A stretch of DNA of 43,375 nt, from the IMG/VR virus record IMGVR_UViG_3300032093_007760, positions 1 through 43,375 of that record. One strand, given 5' to 3'. Shown one piece after another: positions 6,544 through 17,300 of this stretch. The stretch comes from a virus. The position numbers were made by a program, and so were the translations under genes. The notes under the pieces are model-generated. The model searched no databases and was not told the DNA's origin. It saw only the letters and a program-made list of their open reading frames with translations. Within the stretch, counting starts at the first letter, position 1. Every line of letters begins with the position of its first letter.

Positions 6544-7191
6544 ATGGCATATAATTTAAACGAGATATACAACTTTATGGTCTTCATTGTGCGTAAAGAA
6601 AGAGGTGTATTTGTTACAATACCTGAATTTGAGTCAACACTTGATAACGCACAAATAGAAGCTGTATCAGGTTGGTTTGAGCAGTATGGCGCAACGCAAA
6701 AGATTCATGACGCAATTAGAAAGCTTCGTTCACAAGTTCAATTTACTTCTGCATCAGACGGACAGGTTAATTTTGCTTCTGACTATTTGCATATGATTGG
6801 CGGCGCATATACCGTTACAGGTAGCAGTATAAATGCAGTAAGATTTGTAAACGAAGACGAAATAGCGTTAGCTTTAAAGAGCCAATTAAGACCTGTAAGC
6901 ACATCGTTACCAATAGCAAAGGATACGGCAACCGGATTTCAAATATACCCGCAAGTTGCTCAAACTGGTTTTTATAATTACTTGAGAAGACCGTTAAAGC
7001 CTGTTTATGGATATACTCAAGCACCCGGTTCTAGAACATTAACATATGACAACGCTACAAGTACACAATTAGAATTTACGGATGTTTATATTAATAATAT
7101 TATTTCAATAGCATTAAAGTTTTGGGGCATCAATATGGCTGAACAGGATATACAGGCATTTGCACAAAATCAAACGCAAGAAACTAAATAA
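6544..7191 (+). CDS. Virion structural protein, probable ring/adaptor protein (crAss-like type)
   Basis: The protein has 215 residues. A helical N-terminus (YNLNEIYNFMVFIVRKERG) is followed by a middle with many Gln/Ser residues and a segment typical of these proteins: YNYLRRPLKPVYGYT, then a STQLEFTD strand, then a closing helix with NNIISIALKFWGIN. In crAss-like phages proteins of this kind form neck rings between portal and tail. It starts one base after the previous stop and leads a run of tightly packed structural genes (215, 213, 264 and 1185 residues). The assignment rests mainly on gene order and overall appearance. Confidence 0.5.
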   Translation: MAYNLNEIYNFMVFIVRKERGVFVTIPEFESTLDNAQIEAVSGWFEQYGATQKIHDAIRKLRSQVQFTSASDGQVNFASDYLHMIGGAYTVTGSSINAVRFVNEDEIALALKSQLRPVSTSLPIAKDTATGFQIYPQVAQTGFYNYLRRPLKPVYGYTQAPGSRTLTYDNATSTQLEFTDVYINNIISIALKFWGINMAEQDIQAFAQNQTQETK

Positions 7192-7193
7192 AA

Positions 7194-7835
7194 ATGGCTA
7201 ATAGCACTAAATACCTTTTGGCTGAACAAGTACAAACCCGACTAGCCGGCGGATTCAGGGACGCAAGTCAACCTGTACAAAATGTAGATATAGTTAAAGC
7301 GATAGAGCAGATTATCAACTCTATGTTTCAAATGCAGTATTACAATGCTACATTGCCAACAGGAGAAACTATTCCAGATAATTTAATGATAGCTTTTTAT
7401 GAAAATATACCTGTAACAACTCTTGGTGATAAATCGCAAGCCGAGTTGCCAATTATCCCAATTTCTTTACCAAGAAATATGGGTGTTTATAGGGTTACAG
7501 ACGATAAAGATAATGATTTTATTCCTGTCCCATTAGGGCAAGGAGCATTGTTGAGGGCTGATAAATTATTGAATGATTTGCTTGGTAATGTTTGGTTTGA
7601 AATAAGAAAAAATGTTGTTATTTTTTCAAAAGATATTTTATTGCTTGGCATTGATACGGTAAATATGTATTTGATTGTAATGGATATATCATTGTATTCA
7701 AACACTGACCCATTGCCAATACCTGCAAGTATGGAAGAGGAAATTGTAGAGAAGGCGTTTGCTAAATTTGCTACAGTTATTCCGGAAACAGGTTTAGTTA
7801 ACAATTATAGTTCAGCAACACAAAAAATTAATTAG
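7194..7835 (+). CDS. Virion structural protein, probable ring/tail adaptor
   Basis: The protein has 213 residues. An N-terminal helix (VDIVKAIEQIINSMFQMQYY) leads to a strand-rich body with conserved-looking ELPIIPISLPRNMGVYRV and FIPVPLGQGALLRA segments, and a C-terminal helix (MEEEIVEKAFAKFA). I recognise the type from neck/tail proteins of Bacteroidota podoviruses but cannot assign an exact ring position. The gene is packed between two other putative connector genes with 2-base spacers, which supports joint expression and assembly. Confidence 0.5.
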   Translation: MANSTKYLLAEQVQTRLAGGFRDASQPVQNVDIVKAIEQIINSMFQMQYYNATLPTGETIPDNLMIAFYENIPVTTLGDKSQAELPIIPISLPRNMGVYRVTDDKDNDFIPVPLGQGALLRADKLLNDLLGNVWFEIRKNVVIFSKDILLLGIDTVNMYLIVMDISLYSNTDPLPIPASMEEEIVEKAFAKFATVIPETGLVNNYSSATQKIN

Positions 7836-7837
7836 AA

Positions 7838-8632
7838 ATGACCACAGCAAGTTTAGATTATATAGTTAAGAATTTCCTTTTAAAAAAAGGATATCCATTG
7901 CATTGGTATATGCAATTTATGGTTTACGCATCAGACTGTCTTCGTGATATAACATTTGATGATTTGCGTGTTATAAATACAAAAATACTTCCTGTTAATC
8001 AGGCTATTAATACAGCAGAATTACCAGAAGATTATCAAGATTATGTAAATGTCAGCGTTATGGTTGGACAAAGAATACGACCATTAGTGCCTACTTTAAC
8101 ATTAAATCCATTAACAAGTTTAGATACAAATAGCAATTTTAACCCACAAGATTGGACAGATAACTTAACGCCTCCGGATTCAAACAACGGACAAGCTCAA
8201 TTGTATTATGGCGCATTGCCGTATGCTCAATGGTTTACGGTTCATTATAATGATTTTGGTGAAAATATTGGTAGATTTTTTGGTTTAGGTGCAGGGTATC
8301 AAGAAGATACTTTTCAAGTTTTTAAAGAAAGAAATCAAATTCAAATAGACCAAAAATTATATGTTGAAAATGTAGTATTGCAATATATTTCAGATGGTCA
8401 GTCAGCAGATGCTGCAACATTAGTAGACCCATATGCAATAAAAACAATTCAAGCTTATATTGATTCTCAATTAAAAGCTCATAATAGAAATTATAATATG
8501 GGTGAAAAGCAATTAGCTCAAAATGAATACATTCGTGAAAGAAAGATATTGAGAGCAAGAAAAGCTGATTGGAGTGTTGAGAAAATTAAAAGAATTGTAC
8601 AAAAGAATACAATGGCAGCGCCTAAATCATAA
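7838..8632 (+). CDS. Virion structural protein, probable ring/adaptor protein
   Basis: The protein has 264 residues. The N-terminal helices (YIVKNFLLKKGYPLHWYMQF, then SDCLRDITFDDL) precede a strand segment (VINTKILPVN, LPEDYQDYVNVSVMVGQRI) and an extended helix-rich basic C-terminus (YIRERKILRARKADW). The LPxDYxxYVxV motif at residues about 58-70 is characteristic of neck/head-completion proteins of many phages (P22 gp4-like and crAss ring-like adaptors). The gene is directly followed by the nozzle-like gene. Attachment between portal and tail tube is inferred. Confidence 0.5.
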   Translation: MTTASLDYIVKNFLLKKGYPLHWYMQFMVYASDCLRDITFDDLRVINTKILPVNQAINTAELPEDYQDYVNVSVMVGQRIRPLVPTLTLNPLTSLDTNSNFNPQDWTDNLTPPDSNNGQAQLYYGALPYAQWFTVHYNDFGENIGRFFGLGAGYQEDTFQVFKERNQIQIDQKLYVENVVLQYISDGQSADAATLVDPYAIKTIQAYIDSQLKAHNRNYNMGEKQLAQNEYIRERKILRARKADWSVEKIKRIVQKNTMAAPKS

Positions 8633-8637
8633 TAGAA

Positions 8638-11600
8638 ATGTTAAGAGATAAAAAATTATTTACCGGCGGAACAAATCAAGATGACTCATTGCATTTATTG
8701 GATAATGCTCAATACTTGAGGCTAATGAACGGGCGTGTTGGTATTACTCAATATGGTAAAAATTATCGAGTAGAAGGCGTACCCGGAACTACCTCTATAA
8801 CGCAGTCAGTATATCCTCCTTATGGAACAAATATATGTATAGGAAGTTGTGTTGACATTGAAGGTCAAAGATTGCTTTGGTTTGTATATAATACATTTGA
8901 TGACCACGGAATTTATGCATTTGATTTTGCAACTTCTACAACATATGCTGTATTGTATGATAGTCAGGTTCAGGGCGGATTGAATTTTAATAAAAATCAT
9001 AGAATTGACAAAAATTGTAAGGTTAATCAAGGTTTACTTTATTGGACAGATAATTATAATGAGCCTAAAAAAATTAATATTGATAGTGGTATAAAATTAA
9101 ATTACCCAGCATATGTTACAGATGCCAGAGCTTATACAAGCTTAACCGATTCTTATGAGATTATGTTAATAAGAAGACCCCCGGTGTACGCCCCTTCAAT
9201 AGTAAAACAATACGACAATCAGTTTATAAATAATTTTATAGCAAATCGTTCTTGGTTATTTGCGTGGCAATATGTTTATTTTGATGGAGAAGAAAGCGTT
9301 CTTGGTGAATATTCAGTTGCTTCTATGTTAAATCTAGTAGAGTTGGGTGTGCCAGAGTTGTATAATCATATATATTGTACCCTAAATTTATTAGAAAAAA
9401 TACCACAAACTGCAAGAATAATAAGACTTATTGCTAAAGATGAACTTACTAATTCTGCAAATGTAATTAAGACATTTGATAAATTAGTAAACGAACAACC
9501 ATTCATAGCTCATAACAGCGGAGCAACACAGCTTTCTTTTGATTATTACGGAGATGTAACAGGAGCTACTATTCCTACTTCAATTGCTTCAAAGCCATTT
9601 GATAGCGTTCCCTTACTTTCAACTACAATGGAAAGCGCAACAAATAGAATGTTTTTGGCTAATAACCTATCCGGTTATGACACTCCAACTACAACATCGT
9701 TAGCTGTAACTCAAACAACAGCAATAGCCGGTGCTAATAAAAGATTTTTTAAAAGCGAATCTTCTTATCAATTGGGTGTTGCTTTTTATGATAAAGCAAG
9801 AAGAAAATGCGGTGTTGTAACTAAAAATGATAATATTACCACTACTCCTCCAAAAGTGTTTACTCCAAATAGTAATTTTAATGTAATTCCTATAATAGCA
9901 AATTACGACTTTGCTGTTGACAATAACTTTGAATTTGATGTTGTGCAATTGGGTAATTTTACCGCAAGCGGCGGCGCGCCCGGAAATGGAACTTCATTTA
10001 CAGCTACATCCTCTTTTACTGCTGATATGTCTGTAAATATAATTGGTAATGTAACAGCATTATCGCCCGGATTTACAGTGTTTAGAATAAGAATAATTAA
10101 AAATTATGGTTTACCGGCTATTGCAGAACAATTTTTTGATACAGCATCAATGGGATTGCCATATTATTTTAATTCTACCTTGACTTTAAACAATTATGCT
10201 ATAACAATTGGTGATGTATTCCAAGTTCAATTTATAAGCGCGGGTATTTGCGAATTGGAATGTTATGGTGGCTCACCTTTTACAATAGCATCAGCTAGTA
10301 CCGCATCAAGCAATGTATTAACACTTAATTGGGCATTAAATAATAACAATACGTTAAATGAAATACCTAGTTGGGCTTATTATTATTCTATTTTAAGAAC
10401 AGGAAATTTAAAAACAAGATATTTTATAGATTCTTACAGTAGCACTAATAAATATGCATCTAAAAATGTAACTGTTACATCTCCAAATTTTGCTACTTAT
10501 ACTTATTCGGATACTTGGAACGCTACTACAACAAATGCAATTGCGATAGATACAACTATATTGTTACAATCGGGATTAGGTTATAATTATACAGAAGGGG
10601 ATGTATGCGTGCTTATTAATAGTAGCAGTGTAAGATACGAGTTGCCAGTCATAGGTCAAGATGGAGCGTATATATTATTAAAATCAACCTATTTAGTAAA
10701 CTCATTACTAAATATTCCGTACATATACGAAATATATACTCCATACATAAGGGGAGAAAATGAACCTTTTTACGAAGTTGGTAATGCATACCCAATAACA
10801 AATGCAGGAACCGTTAATAGGCAATATTCTACATTATCTGGTAGTTTAATAGGGGATGTTTTTGTATTTCAAAGACAATTTAATTCTTCCGTATATTACT
10901 ATGTAGAAGCAATGTCGCCAAATGACCTTTTTTATAAAAATTGGTTTACAGACGAGGGGTTTGTTAATTTTGTTATTTTATTAGGGCAAAATAGAAACGA
11001 ACATGAGATTAGATATTCTAATGTGTTTACAGCCGGAACTGAAAATAATGGGTTGAGTACATTTGAGGCTTTAAATTATAAAACAATTCCATTAGGTACA
11101 GGTAGCATACAAAAGCTACAATTAGCATCAAAAACAACAGAGCAGGGTGTTATAATGTTATCAATTGGCTCTTTCCAAACTGCATCATGCTACTTGGGTG
11201 AAGTTCAATTAGTTGGTTCTTCTTCTAATTCGTCTTTAGTTCAAGATGTTGCTGTAATAGGTACGGTCAATGTATTGAAAGGAATGTTTGGAACTACTGC
11301 TCCCGAAACGGTGGTAGAATATTTAGGAGTAATATTTTGGTATGATTTGAATAACGGAACTATTGTTCAGTATAGCTCAAATGGGCTATTCCCAGTAAGC
11401 TCTTATAAGCAAGAGAAATTGTTTAAGAATTATGCAAAAGGATATTTAGCAGCAAGCGAGGGTAATTTAGATAATATCAATGGATTTCATCATATACCAA
11501 CATATGTTGACCCTTACCACAAAGAGCTTGGCGTAACATTGCCCGGCTTGATTTATGAAAACTATGCCGACACACTGCCTAGTTACTCTTCGGTGCCATC

Positions 11601-12195
11601 TTACGCTTCTTCTATTATCAATAGATTTGATATGTCTGACGGGTTGGCTAAAACAGTAACTTTTAATATTCAAGAAAACAAATGGGTAAGTGATTATCAA
11701 TTCATTGCAGAACAATACGACTATTTTGACAATAGAATGTTTGGATGGAAAAATGGCGCTTTATATGAATTTAATACAAATAGCTCTACATGGAACACTT
11801 GGTTTGGACAACAATACCCTGTAAGAATATGTTGGGTTTTAAATAAACCGTTGAGCGGATTAAAAGATATGGCTGAAATTGTAATAGAAGGCAGTCAAGC
11901 GCCTAATTTTACGGTTATTTACACGACATTGCCAAATACTCAAATTACTGATTTAACAAGTTCTGATTTTATAAATCAAGAAGGTATTTTGTATGCTAGA
12001 ATATTGAGGGATAGGTTGTCGCCAAATACAACAGGAACGGCTGACCAAAAACTTAATACCGGAGATGTTGTGCTTTCTCAAATACCTCAAATTATGACCG
12101 AATTTCAATCTTACGAATCAATAATTTATGTTAATTTTGTTGATGTAGGGTTTAATTTATCAAGAGGGCAAAATTTTATTCTAGGAAATCAATAA
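8638..12195 (+). CDS. Large tail nozzle/muzzle-like protein
   Basis: The protein has 1185 residues, is almost entirely beta-rich and has no signal peptide. Its beginning (LFTGGTNQDDSLHLLDNAQYLRLMNGR) is the usual entry to podovirus tail tubular/nozzle proteins of the T7 gp12, P22 gp10 and crAss muzzle kind. Next come propeller-like segments (IYAFDFATSTTYAVLYD and LLYWTDNYNEPKKINI). Thr/Ser/Asn-rich beta domains fill residues about 430-800. It follows the ring/adaptor genes and precedes the internal protein genes, the same order as ring, muzzle, cargo in crAss-like phages. It probably closes the tail until infection and may hold the fibres. Confidence 0.65.
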   Translation: MLRDKKLFTGGTNQDDSLHLLDNAQYLRLMNGRVGITQYGKNYRVEGVPGTTSITQSVYPPYGTNICIGSCVDIEGQRLLWFVYNTFDDHGIYAFDFATSTTYAVLYDSQVQGGLNFNKNHRIDKNCKVNQGLLYWTDNYNEPKKINIDSGIKLNYPAYVTDARAYTSLTDSYEIMLIRRPPVYAPSIVKQYDNQFINNFIANRSWLFAWQYVYFDGEESVLGEYSVASMLNLVELGVPELYNHIYCTLNLLEKIPQTARIIRLIAKDELTNSANVIKTFDKLVNEQPFIAHNSGATQLSFDYYGDVTGATIPTSIASKPFDSVPLLSTTMESATNRMFLANNLSGYDTPTTTSLAVTQTTAIAGANKRFFKSESSYQLGVAFYDKARRKCGVVTKNDNITTTPPKVFTPNSNFNVIPIIANYDFAVDNNFEFDVVQLGNFTASGGAPGNGTSFTATSSFTADMSVNIIGNVTALSPGFTVFRIRIIKNYGLPAIAEQFFDTASMGLPYYFNSTLTLNNYAITIGDVFQVQFISAGICELECYGGSPFTIASASTASSNVLTLNWALNNNNTLNEIPSWAYYYSILRTGNLKTRYFIDSYSSTNKYASKNVTVTSPNFATYTYSDTWNATTTNAIAIDTTILLQSGLGYNYTEGDVCVLINSSSVRYELPVIGQDGAYILLKSTYLVNSLLNIPYIYEIYTPYIRGENEPFYEVGNAYPITNAGTVNRQYSTLSGSLIGDVFVFQRQFNSSVYYYVEAMSPNDLFYKNWFTDEGFVNFVILLGQNRNEHEIRYSNVFTAGTENNGLSTFEALNYKTIPLGTGSIQKLQLASKTTEQGVIMLSIGSFQTASCYLGEVQLVGSSSNSSLVQDVAVIGTVNVLKGMFGTTAPETVVEYLGVIFWYDLNNGTIVQYSSNGLFPVSSYKQEKLFKNYAKGYLAASEGNLDNINGFHHIPTYVDPYHKELGVTLPGLIYENYADTLPSYSSVPSYASSIINRFDMSDGLAKTVTFNIQENKWVSDYQFIAEQYDYFDNRMFGWKNGALYEFNTNSSTWNTWFGQQYPVRICWVLNKPLSGLKDMAEIVIEGSQAPNFTVIYTTLPNTQITDLTSSDFINQEGILYARILRDRLSPNTTGTADQKLNTGDVVLSQIPQIMTEFQSYESIIYVNFVDVGFNLSRGQNFILGNQ

Positions 12196-12220
12196 ATTGT
12201 TTAATTTTAAATAAAAAATT

Positions 12221-12793
12221 ATGTCATTCATAGGAGCAGGAGCAATACTAGGTGGCGTTGGAGCATTAGGTAAATCAATATATGGTATTACCCAAATGAG
12301 CAAGGCTAATAAAATCAACCCGGAGTGGGCTAAATATGAAAAAAATCCATTAGCAGAGCAAAACTTAGGAGCAGTAAGAAATTTGTTTTATGGTAGAAAT
12401 CGCGCGTTTACACAAGCGCAAGCTAACATTGGGCAAGCTCAAGCAAACCAAATAGCTAACGCTCAACGAAATGCAACCGATTCTGCTACCTTGTTAGCTA
12501 CAGGAGCGGGCGCAGCTGGGCAAGCTGAACTTGCTTTTTCTAATTTAGCTGGTCAAGAACAACAACAACAAGCAGGCGTTTTGGATAATTTAAGTAGAGC
12601 TTACGCAATGTCTATTAACGAGGGGGATAAAGTGCAGGCAAATAAATTAATGAAATATCAACTTGACGCTCAAGCTCAATCGGCATTAAGAGAATCCGGC
12701 ATGGGTAATATATTTGGCGGCGTTAGTGATATTGCTGGCGGGTTAATGCAGTATGGCAATTATAAGAATATAGCAGACGCTTTAAAAAAATAA
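12221..12793 (+). CDS. Internal virion/ejected protein (T7 gp14-like by position)
   Basis: The protein has 190 residues. A Gly/Ala-rich hydrophobic N-terminus (FIGAGAILGGVGALGKSIYG) could insert in membranes. A long Ala/Gln-rich helical region follows (FTQAQANIGQAQANQIANAQ, then LATGAGAAGQAELAFSNLAG), and a Gly-rich end (GGVSDIAGGLMQYG). Small proteins of this composition directly behind the nozzle gene are ejected with the DNA in podoviruses (T7 gp14; the small cargo protein of crAss001). The next two genes fit the roles of larger ejected proteins. Membrane-channel formation in the host envelope is inferred. Confidence 0.5.
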   Translation: MSFIGAGAILGGVGALGKSIYGITQMSKANKINPEWAKYEKNPLAEQNLGAVRNLFYGRNRAFTQAQANIGQAQANQIANAQRNATDSATLLATGAGAAGQAELAFSNLAGQEQQQQAGVLDNLSRAYAMSINEGDKVQANKLMKYQLDAQAQSALRESGMGNIFGGVSDIAGGLMQYGNYKNIADALKK

Positions 12794-12795
12794 AT

Positions 12796-14352
12796 ATGGC
12801 AGAGAATTTAGGTAGTTACGCAGTAAATCTTCCAAAAATATTTCAATCGCCGGGAGAAGCTTTGCAGTCCGCAACAGGAACGGCAGAAAGATTATTGCAA
12901 ATGAAACAAGCCGAAGATGCTAGAAGTCAAGCGGCGGCAGAAAGGAAAGCCAAAGAACTAGAGGGTGATAGATTAAGGGGTATGGCGATAATTGAGTCTG
13001 GGGTTAAATTAGATAAATTACCTCCTGATGAACAAGCTTATCTTGTAGGGCAAGAAGCTGTGTCTAAATTAAAATCTAATTTAATGACACAATTAAATAA
13101 TAAAACAATTGACCCTATTGCATTGCAAATTCAAGTAGATAATGGAATGAAGGGCATTACAAATGCATCAAATACATTTATTTTAGAGCATAATCAAGCT
13201 GATGAAATTGCAAATCAAATTGCAAGAGATAATCCTTCAGTAGATATAGCATCACTTAAAAAAGATTTAAGAGATGATGTTAGAAATAGAAGAATTGCAC
13301 AAGGGCAGTTTGTTGACCCTACTCAAGTGCAACCATCTTCTCTTATATCTCAAGTAACAAATCCGGAAAATTTATCAAAATACATTACAGAATATAACGC
13401 CTTGGATAAGGTCATGAGTAGTAAGCAGTCTAGTACGCCTATTAGGGCTAAACTTGGGACGCCTCAAGAGCATACTATTTATGGAGGGCAAGTTGGATTT
13501 TGGGCTAAACCAACATTTGAAACAGACCCTATGGGTTTTATAAAAAAAGGTGGAAAAACTCCATCTATGACAAATACCGGTACAGAAATAGCAAATGAGC
13601 CATTGCCCGCTAATTCATTAAAAGGAGTTGATAAACCATTAGATATGGTTCCAGAGGGTGTGTATCAAAAATTTACAACTGATGGCGGTAATCAAGCTAA
13701 ATCTGAAATTTCCGCATTGGCGCAAAAGCAATTCCCAACTTATAAAAATTTTACTCCACAAGAGAAAGAATTTGCTAATAGAAATGCTTTATATAATTAT
13801 TTGAAAAATAAAGATAGAGATGGCTTTGCAGGAATAGGCGAAGTTGGATATAATCCTCCTCCATCATATGCTGGTCAAAAACCAACAGAAGGAGAGAGGA
13901 AGGCAGCTAAAATTGGGGAATATTTAGATACATTTACAAATGCTATTAAATCTAGTGATGTAGATAATATAAAGGCTTTAGCTGGTAAGCTTTATGGTTT
14001 AGGTGGCGGCAAATCAAAATTTTCAAAAATAGAAGTATATAAAAGACCTGATGGTACAGTTACTGGAGTGCAATTAAAATATATAGATAGCAAAGGCAAA
14101 ATGGCAGGCGGCGATATTATTAAAGCAGATGACCCATATTTGAGAGATAAGCTTCAAGGTTCTTATCAGCAAATATCAGGTAGTGAAAGCGCAGCCGAAA
14201 TTGAAAATTTACCGAAATCGGGGGAAAAAACAAAGCCAAAACCATCTGCGAATAATAAAATTACCGTAATTTTAAATGGTGAAGAAGGTGTTATAGATGC
14301 ATCTCAATGGGAAGCTTTTAGAAAGAAATATCCAACAGCAAAAAGAAAATAA
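12796..14352 (+). CDS. Putative internal virion/cargo protein
   Basis: The protein has 518 residues. The first 160 are helical and rich in Ala, Glu and Gln (GTAERLLQMKQAEDARSQAA), compatible with a coiled coil. The middle contains low-complexity Gly/Pro/Thr segments. The C-terminus has a compact motif (ITVILNGEEGVIDASQWEAF, ending KKYPTAKRK) of a kind I associate with phage structural proteins. It lies between the small internal protein and the giant polyvalent protein with 2-base spacers on both sides. That suggests a T7 gp15-like place in the ejected set, but I recognise no family with certainty. Confidence 0.4.
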   Translation: MAENLGSYAVNLPKIFQSPGEALQSATGTAERLLQMKQAEDARSQAAAERKAKELEGDRLRGMAIIESGVKLDKLPPDEQAYLVGQEAVSKLKSNLMTQLNNKTIDPIALQIQVDNGMKGITNASNTFILEHNQADEIANQIARDNPSVDIASLKKDLRDDVRNRRIAQGQFVDPTQVQPSSLISQVTNPENLSKYITEYNALDKVMSSKQSSTPIRAKLGTPQEHTIYGGQVGFWAKPTFETDPMGFIKKGGKTPSMTNTGTEIANEPLPANSLKGVDKPLDMVPEGVYQKFTTDGGNQAKSEISALAQKQFPTYKNFTPQEKEFANRNALYNYLKNKDRDGFAGIGEVGYNPPPSYAGQKPTEGERKAAKIGEYLDTFTNAIKSSDVDNIKALAGKLYGLGGGKSKFSKIEVYKRPDGTVTGVQLKYIDSKGKMAGGDIIKADDPYLRDKLQGSYQQISGSESAAEIENLPKSGEKTKPKPSANNKITVILNGEEGVIDASQWEAFRKKYPTAKRK

Positions 14353-14354
14353 AA

Positions 14355-17300
14355 ATGCCAGAAGAACAAAATAATCCGTTTGCAGAATTTGGTGGTGAAG
14401 TAATAAAAAAGAAAACAAATCCGTTTGCTGAATTTGGCGGCGAATTAAAAAAAAAAGACCAACCTACACGTTCAGGATATTCGGTTACACCATTACCATC
14501 TCAAGATAAATTTGATATAGGAGAAGAAGTGGCTACTATTGGATATAAAAGTCCAATAGGTAAAGCTATTCAGAAAGATAAGATAAAGGGTAGTAATATA
14601 GCGGGAGTATATAATACATTGGTTGGAAGTTTATCGTCAATTATAGGAGGCGGTGTTTATATGGCTGATATACTTGGCGCTCAACCTTATATGCCATTAA
14701 GCGTTAGAATTGCTAATGCAGATGCAGATAGAAAGAAAGCTGTTAGTTTCATAGAGCAAGCAAGAATAGAAAAAGGCTTTCCATTAATAACCCCCGGCGG
14801 AGTAGATTGGATTAGCTCAAGCAAAGAATTTGAACAGCAACAAGGTGAATTTGACATTACTCCAAAAGATGGTGGAGGTTTATTTAGTGGAGTAGATTTT
14901 GAAGATGTTAGAGGGTTAGCTTTTCAAGCGCCTAAAACACTAGTAGAAATGGCTGCCGGCGGCTTGTCTGGTGGTTTGACATTTGCCCAACAATCAATTA
15001 ATGATAATGCAAAAGAATTAGAAGAAAGCGGAGCCGGTAATAAATTAACTGATGTTCAAAAAGTAGGATATTTATTTACTCAAGCGGCAGCTCAAGCAGC
15101 TCTTGAAAAATTTTCTATAGATAAAATATTAAAAAATACAGGTTTAGCTAAAAGTATAGAAAAGAAAATTACCGCAGAGGTTATTGAGGGGTTTGCTCAA
15201 AAAGGCATAAAAGCTACTGCAAAAGAGATTCAGGATGAGATGGTTAAAAAAGCAGCTAAACTATCTACCAAATTAAAAAATGTAGGTATAAAAGGAGTAG
15301 AAAGTGCTTTTGTAGAAGGAAGTACAGAGGGGATTCAGCAAGCCGCTTCCGATGCTATAAAAGTAGCAACTAATAAAATAGCGAAAAATGAAGTTTTTGA
15401 TGAGGAGGATATAAATAAAAATTTTTGGAAAAATGTTGTAAATAATACTGTTATGGGCGCTGCAATGGGAGGGGTAGCAGGCGCAGGGTTACAAGGTTTA
15501 GGTAGTACAGATAAAGCAATTAGACAAGAAATTGCAAATGAAACTGATTTGCAAAATATACAAGAGCAAATAAGCAAGCAGGTAGAAGAAGGTAATTTAA
15601 CCCCGGAAGATGCAGAAGCGGCAAATATCACAGCACAACAATACGCAGAAATTGCAGGGAAGATTCCTACAACAGTATCGAAAGAAGATAAGTATAAAAT
15701 TATAGGTGGTATTTCTCAAAGAAATAGCTTACAACAAGATTTGCAAAAAGCTCGTGAAGAGATGATGGATGTTGACCCTATATTTAGAAAAGAAAAGCAA
15801 GACCAAATTGATTTAATACAAGCTAAAATAGATGAAACAGGTGATTATTTAGAAGGTCTTGCAACAGGAAAGAAGCCAAGATACATTAAAAGAGATGGTA
15901 GAAAAGGAGAAGAAACTACCTATTATAAAGTTGATGAAAATGGAGATAGTACTCCAATAAGTCAAGCTCGTTATGATTTAGCCAAAGCAATTAAAAAAGA
16001 AGATAGCAGAAAAAAAGCTCCTATTGATGAAAACAGACGCAGAAGAGTAGAGCAATTTGATATATTATATGGTGTAAAATCAAACAATCCAGAATTTGAT
16101 TTTCCTAATTCATTTGAAGAGTTTAATAAGAAAATAGATAGCGACCCTAACTATTTATCTGATTTATACAAGAGAGCAAAAAAGTACAAAGAAACAGGAG
16201 AAATTGCCGAAGATGAAATGGGTACAGAAGCATCTTTTATAGAAGCTATAAATCCGCCTGTAGAAAAAGATATTACAATAGGTGAGGTTGTAGATAAAAA
16301 GGGTACATACAAAAACGAAAAAGGAACTTTCTTGCAAGAAGGGGATAATATCGTATTTAAGAATGAAGCTTCAGGAGAAAAGTATGAAGTAGGTAAGGCG
16401 GCTGAAATACAAGAGAAACCAGCATCTGAATTTGACATTAAATATGATGAATCTTTAGTTGCAATTGACGATAAAGGCAATATAAGTGTAAGAGAAAAAC
16501 CTTACATAAACAGATACTCAAATCCATTAAAGGCTATTAATAAGGATGAAAATGGAAATATAGTTTCCGTTAATTTAGAAACAGCTGATGGTAAAAAGAG
16601 AACATTTAAGGGAAGTATAGCTGAAGATATAGCTTATCAAATAAACTTAAAAGAGAAAAGCAAAGAAGCGCCTAAAGTTGAACCTAAAGCTGAACAAGTT
16701 ATTGAAAAGCCTGCTCAAGTAGTTAAGCCGGTTAAACCAGTTGTTGAAGTAAAAGAAGAAATTGAAGAAGAAATTGAGCCGGTTGAAGTAAAGGAAAAGC
16801 CTAAAACTAAAGTTGAAGAAATTAAAACTAAAATAAAATCTAAATTAGAAAGTTTTAAAGAAAGGTTTGCTCCTGTAAAGAAAACATCTACTCAAGGTGA
16901 AAAAATTGCTGAAGCTAAAGATGTTTATAAGAAATTAAAAGAAATGGATGCTGCTACTGATGCAGAGCAAATTGGATTAAGATATTTAGCAGATGGAGGT
17001 ACGGTTAGTCAGGCTGCAATTAATGAAATTGCGGGCAGTACTGCTACCAATAGGGCTACATTAAACACCGGAAGAAAAGTTAAGACAAAATCAGAGGAAG
17101 CTAAAGCTAGAGATTATGTTGCGGGTGATGAATCTTTAGATGATTTGGCGCATAGATTATGGGAAGCAAACAAGCAAAGAGTTCCTGAAGATAAAATAAA
17201 GGAAGCTTTAATGGAAGAGATTGGAAATAACAATACAAAATTTGATGCAGCTAAAGCTTATTTAGAAAGATATAGTCCTGAATATACTCAACAATCATAT

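Noticed and set aside
15335-15631. Minus-strand frames across the giant gene (also 16151-16480, 18209-18514, 21665-22081, 22949-23362)
   Set aside because: Open antisense frames are expected opposite a very long AT-rich, Lys/Glu/Ala-rich gene. Their Ser/Phe/Ile-rich products look like mirror translations, and none begins behind a convincing promoter.
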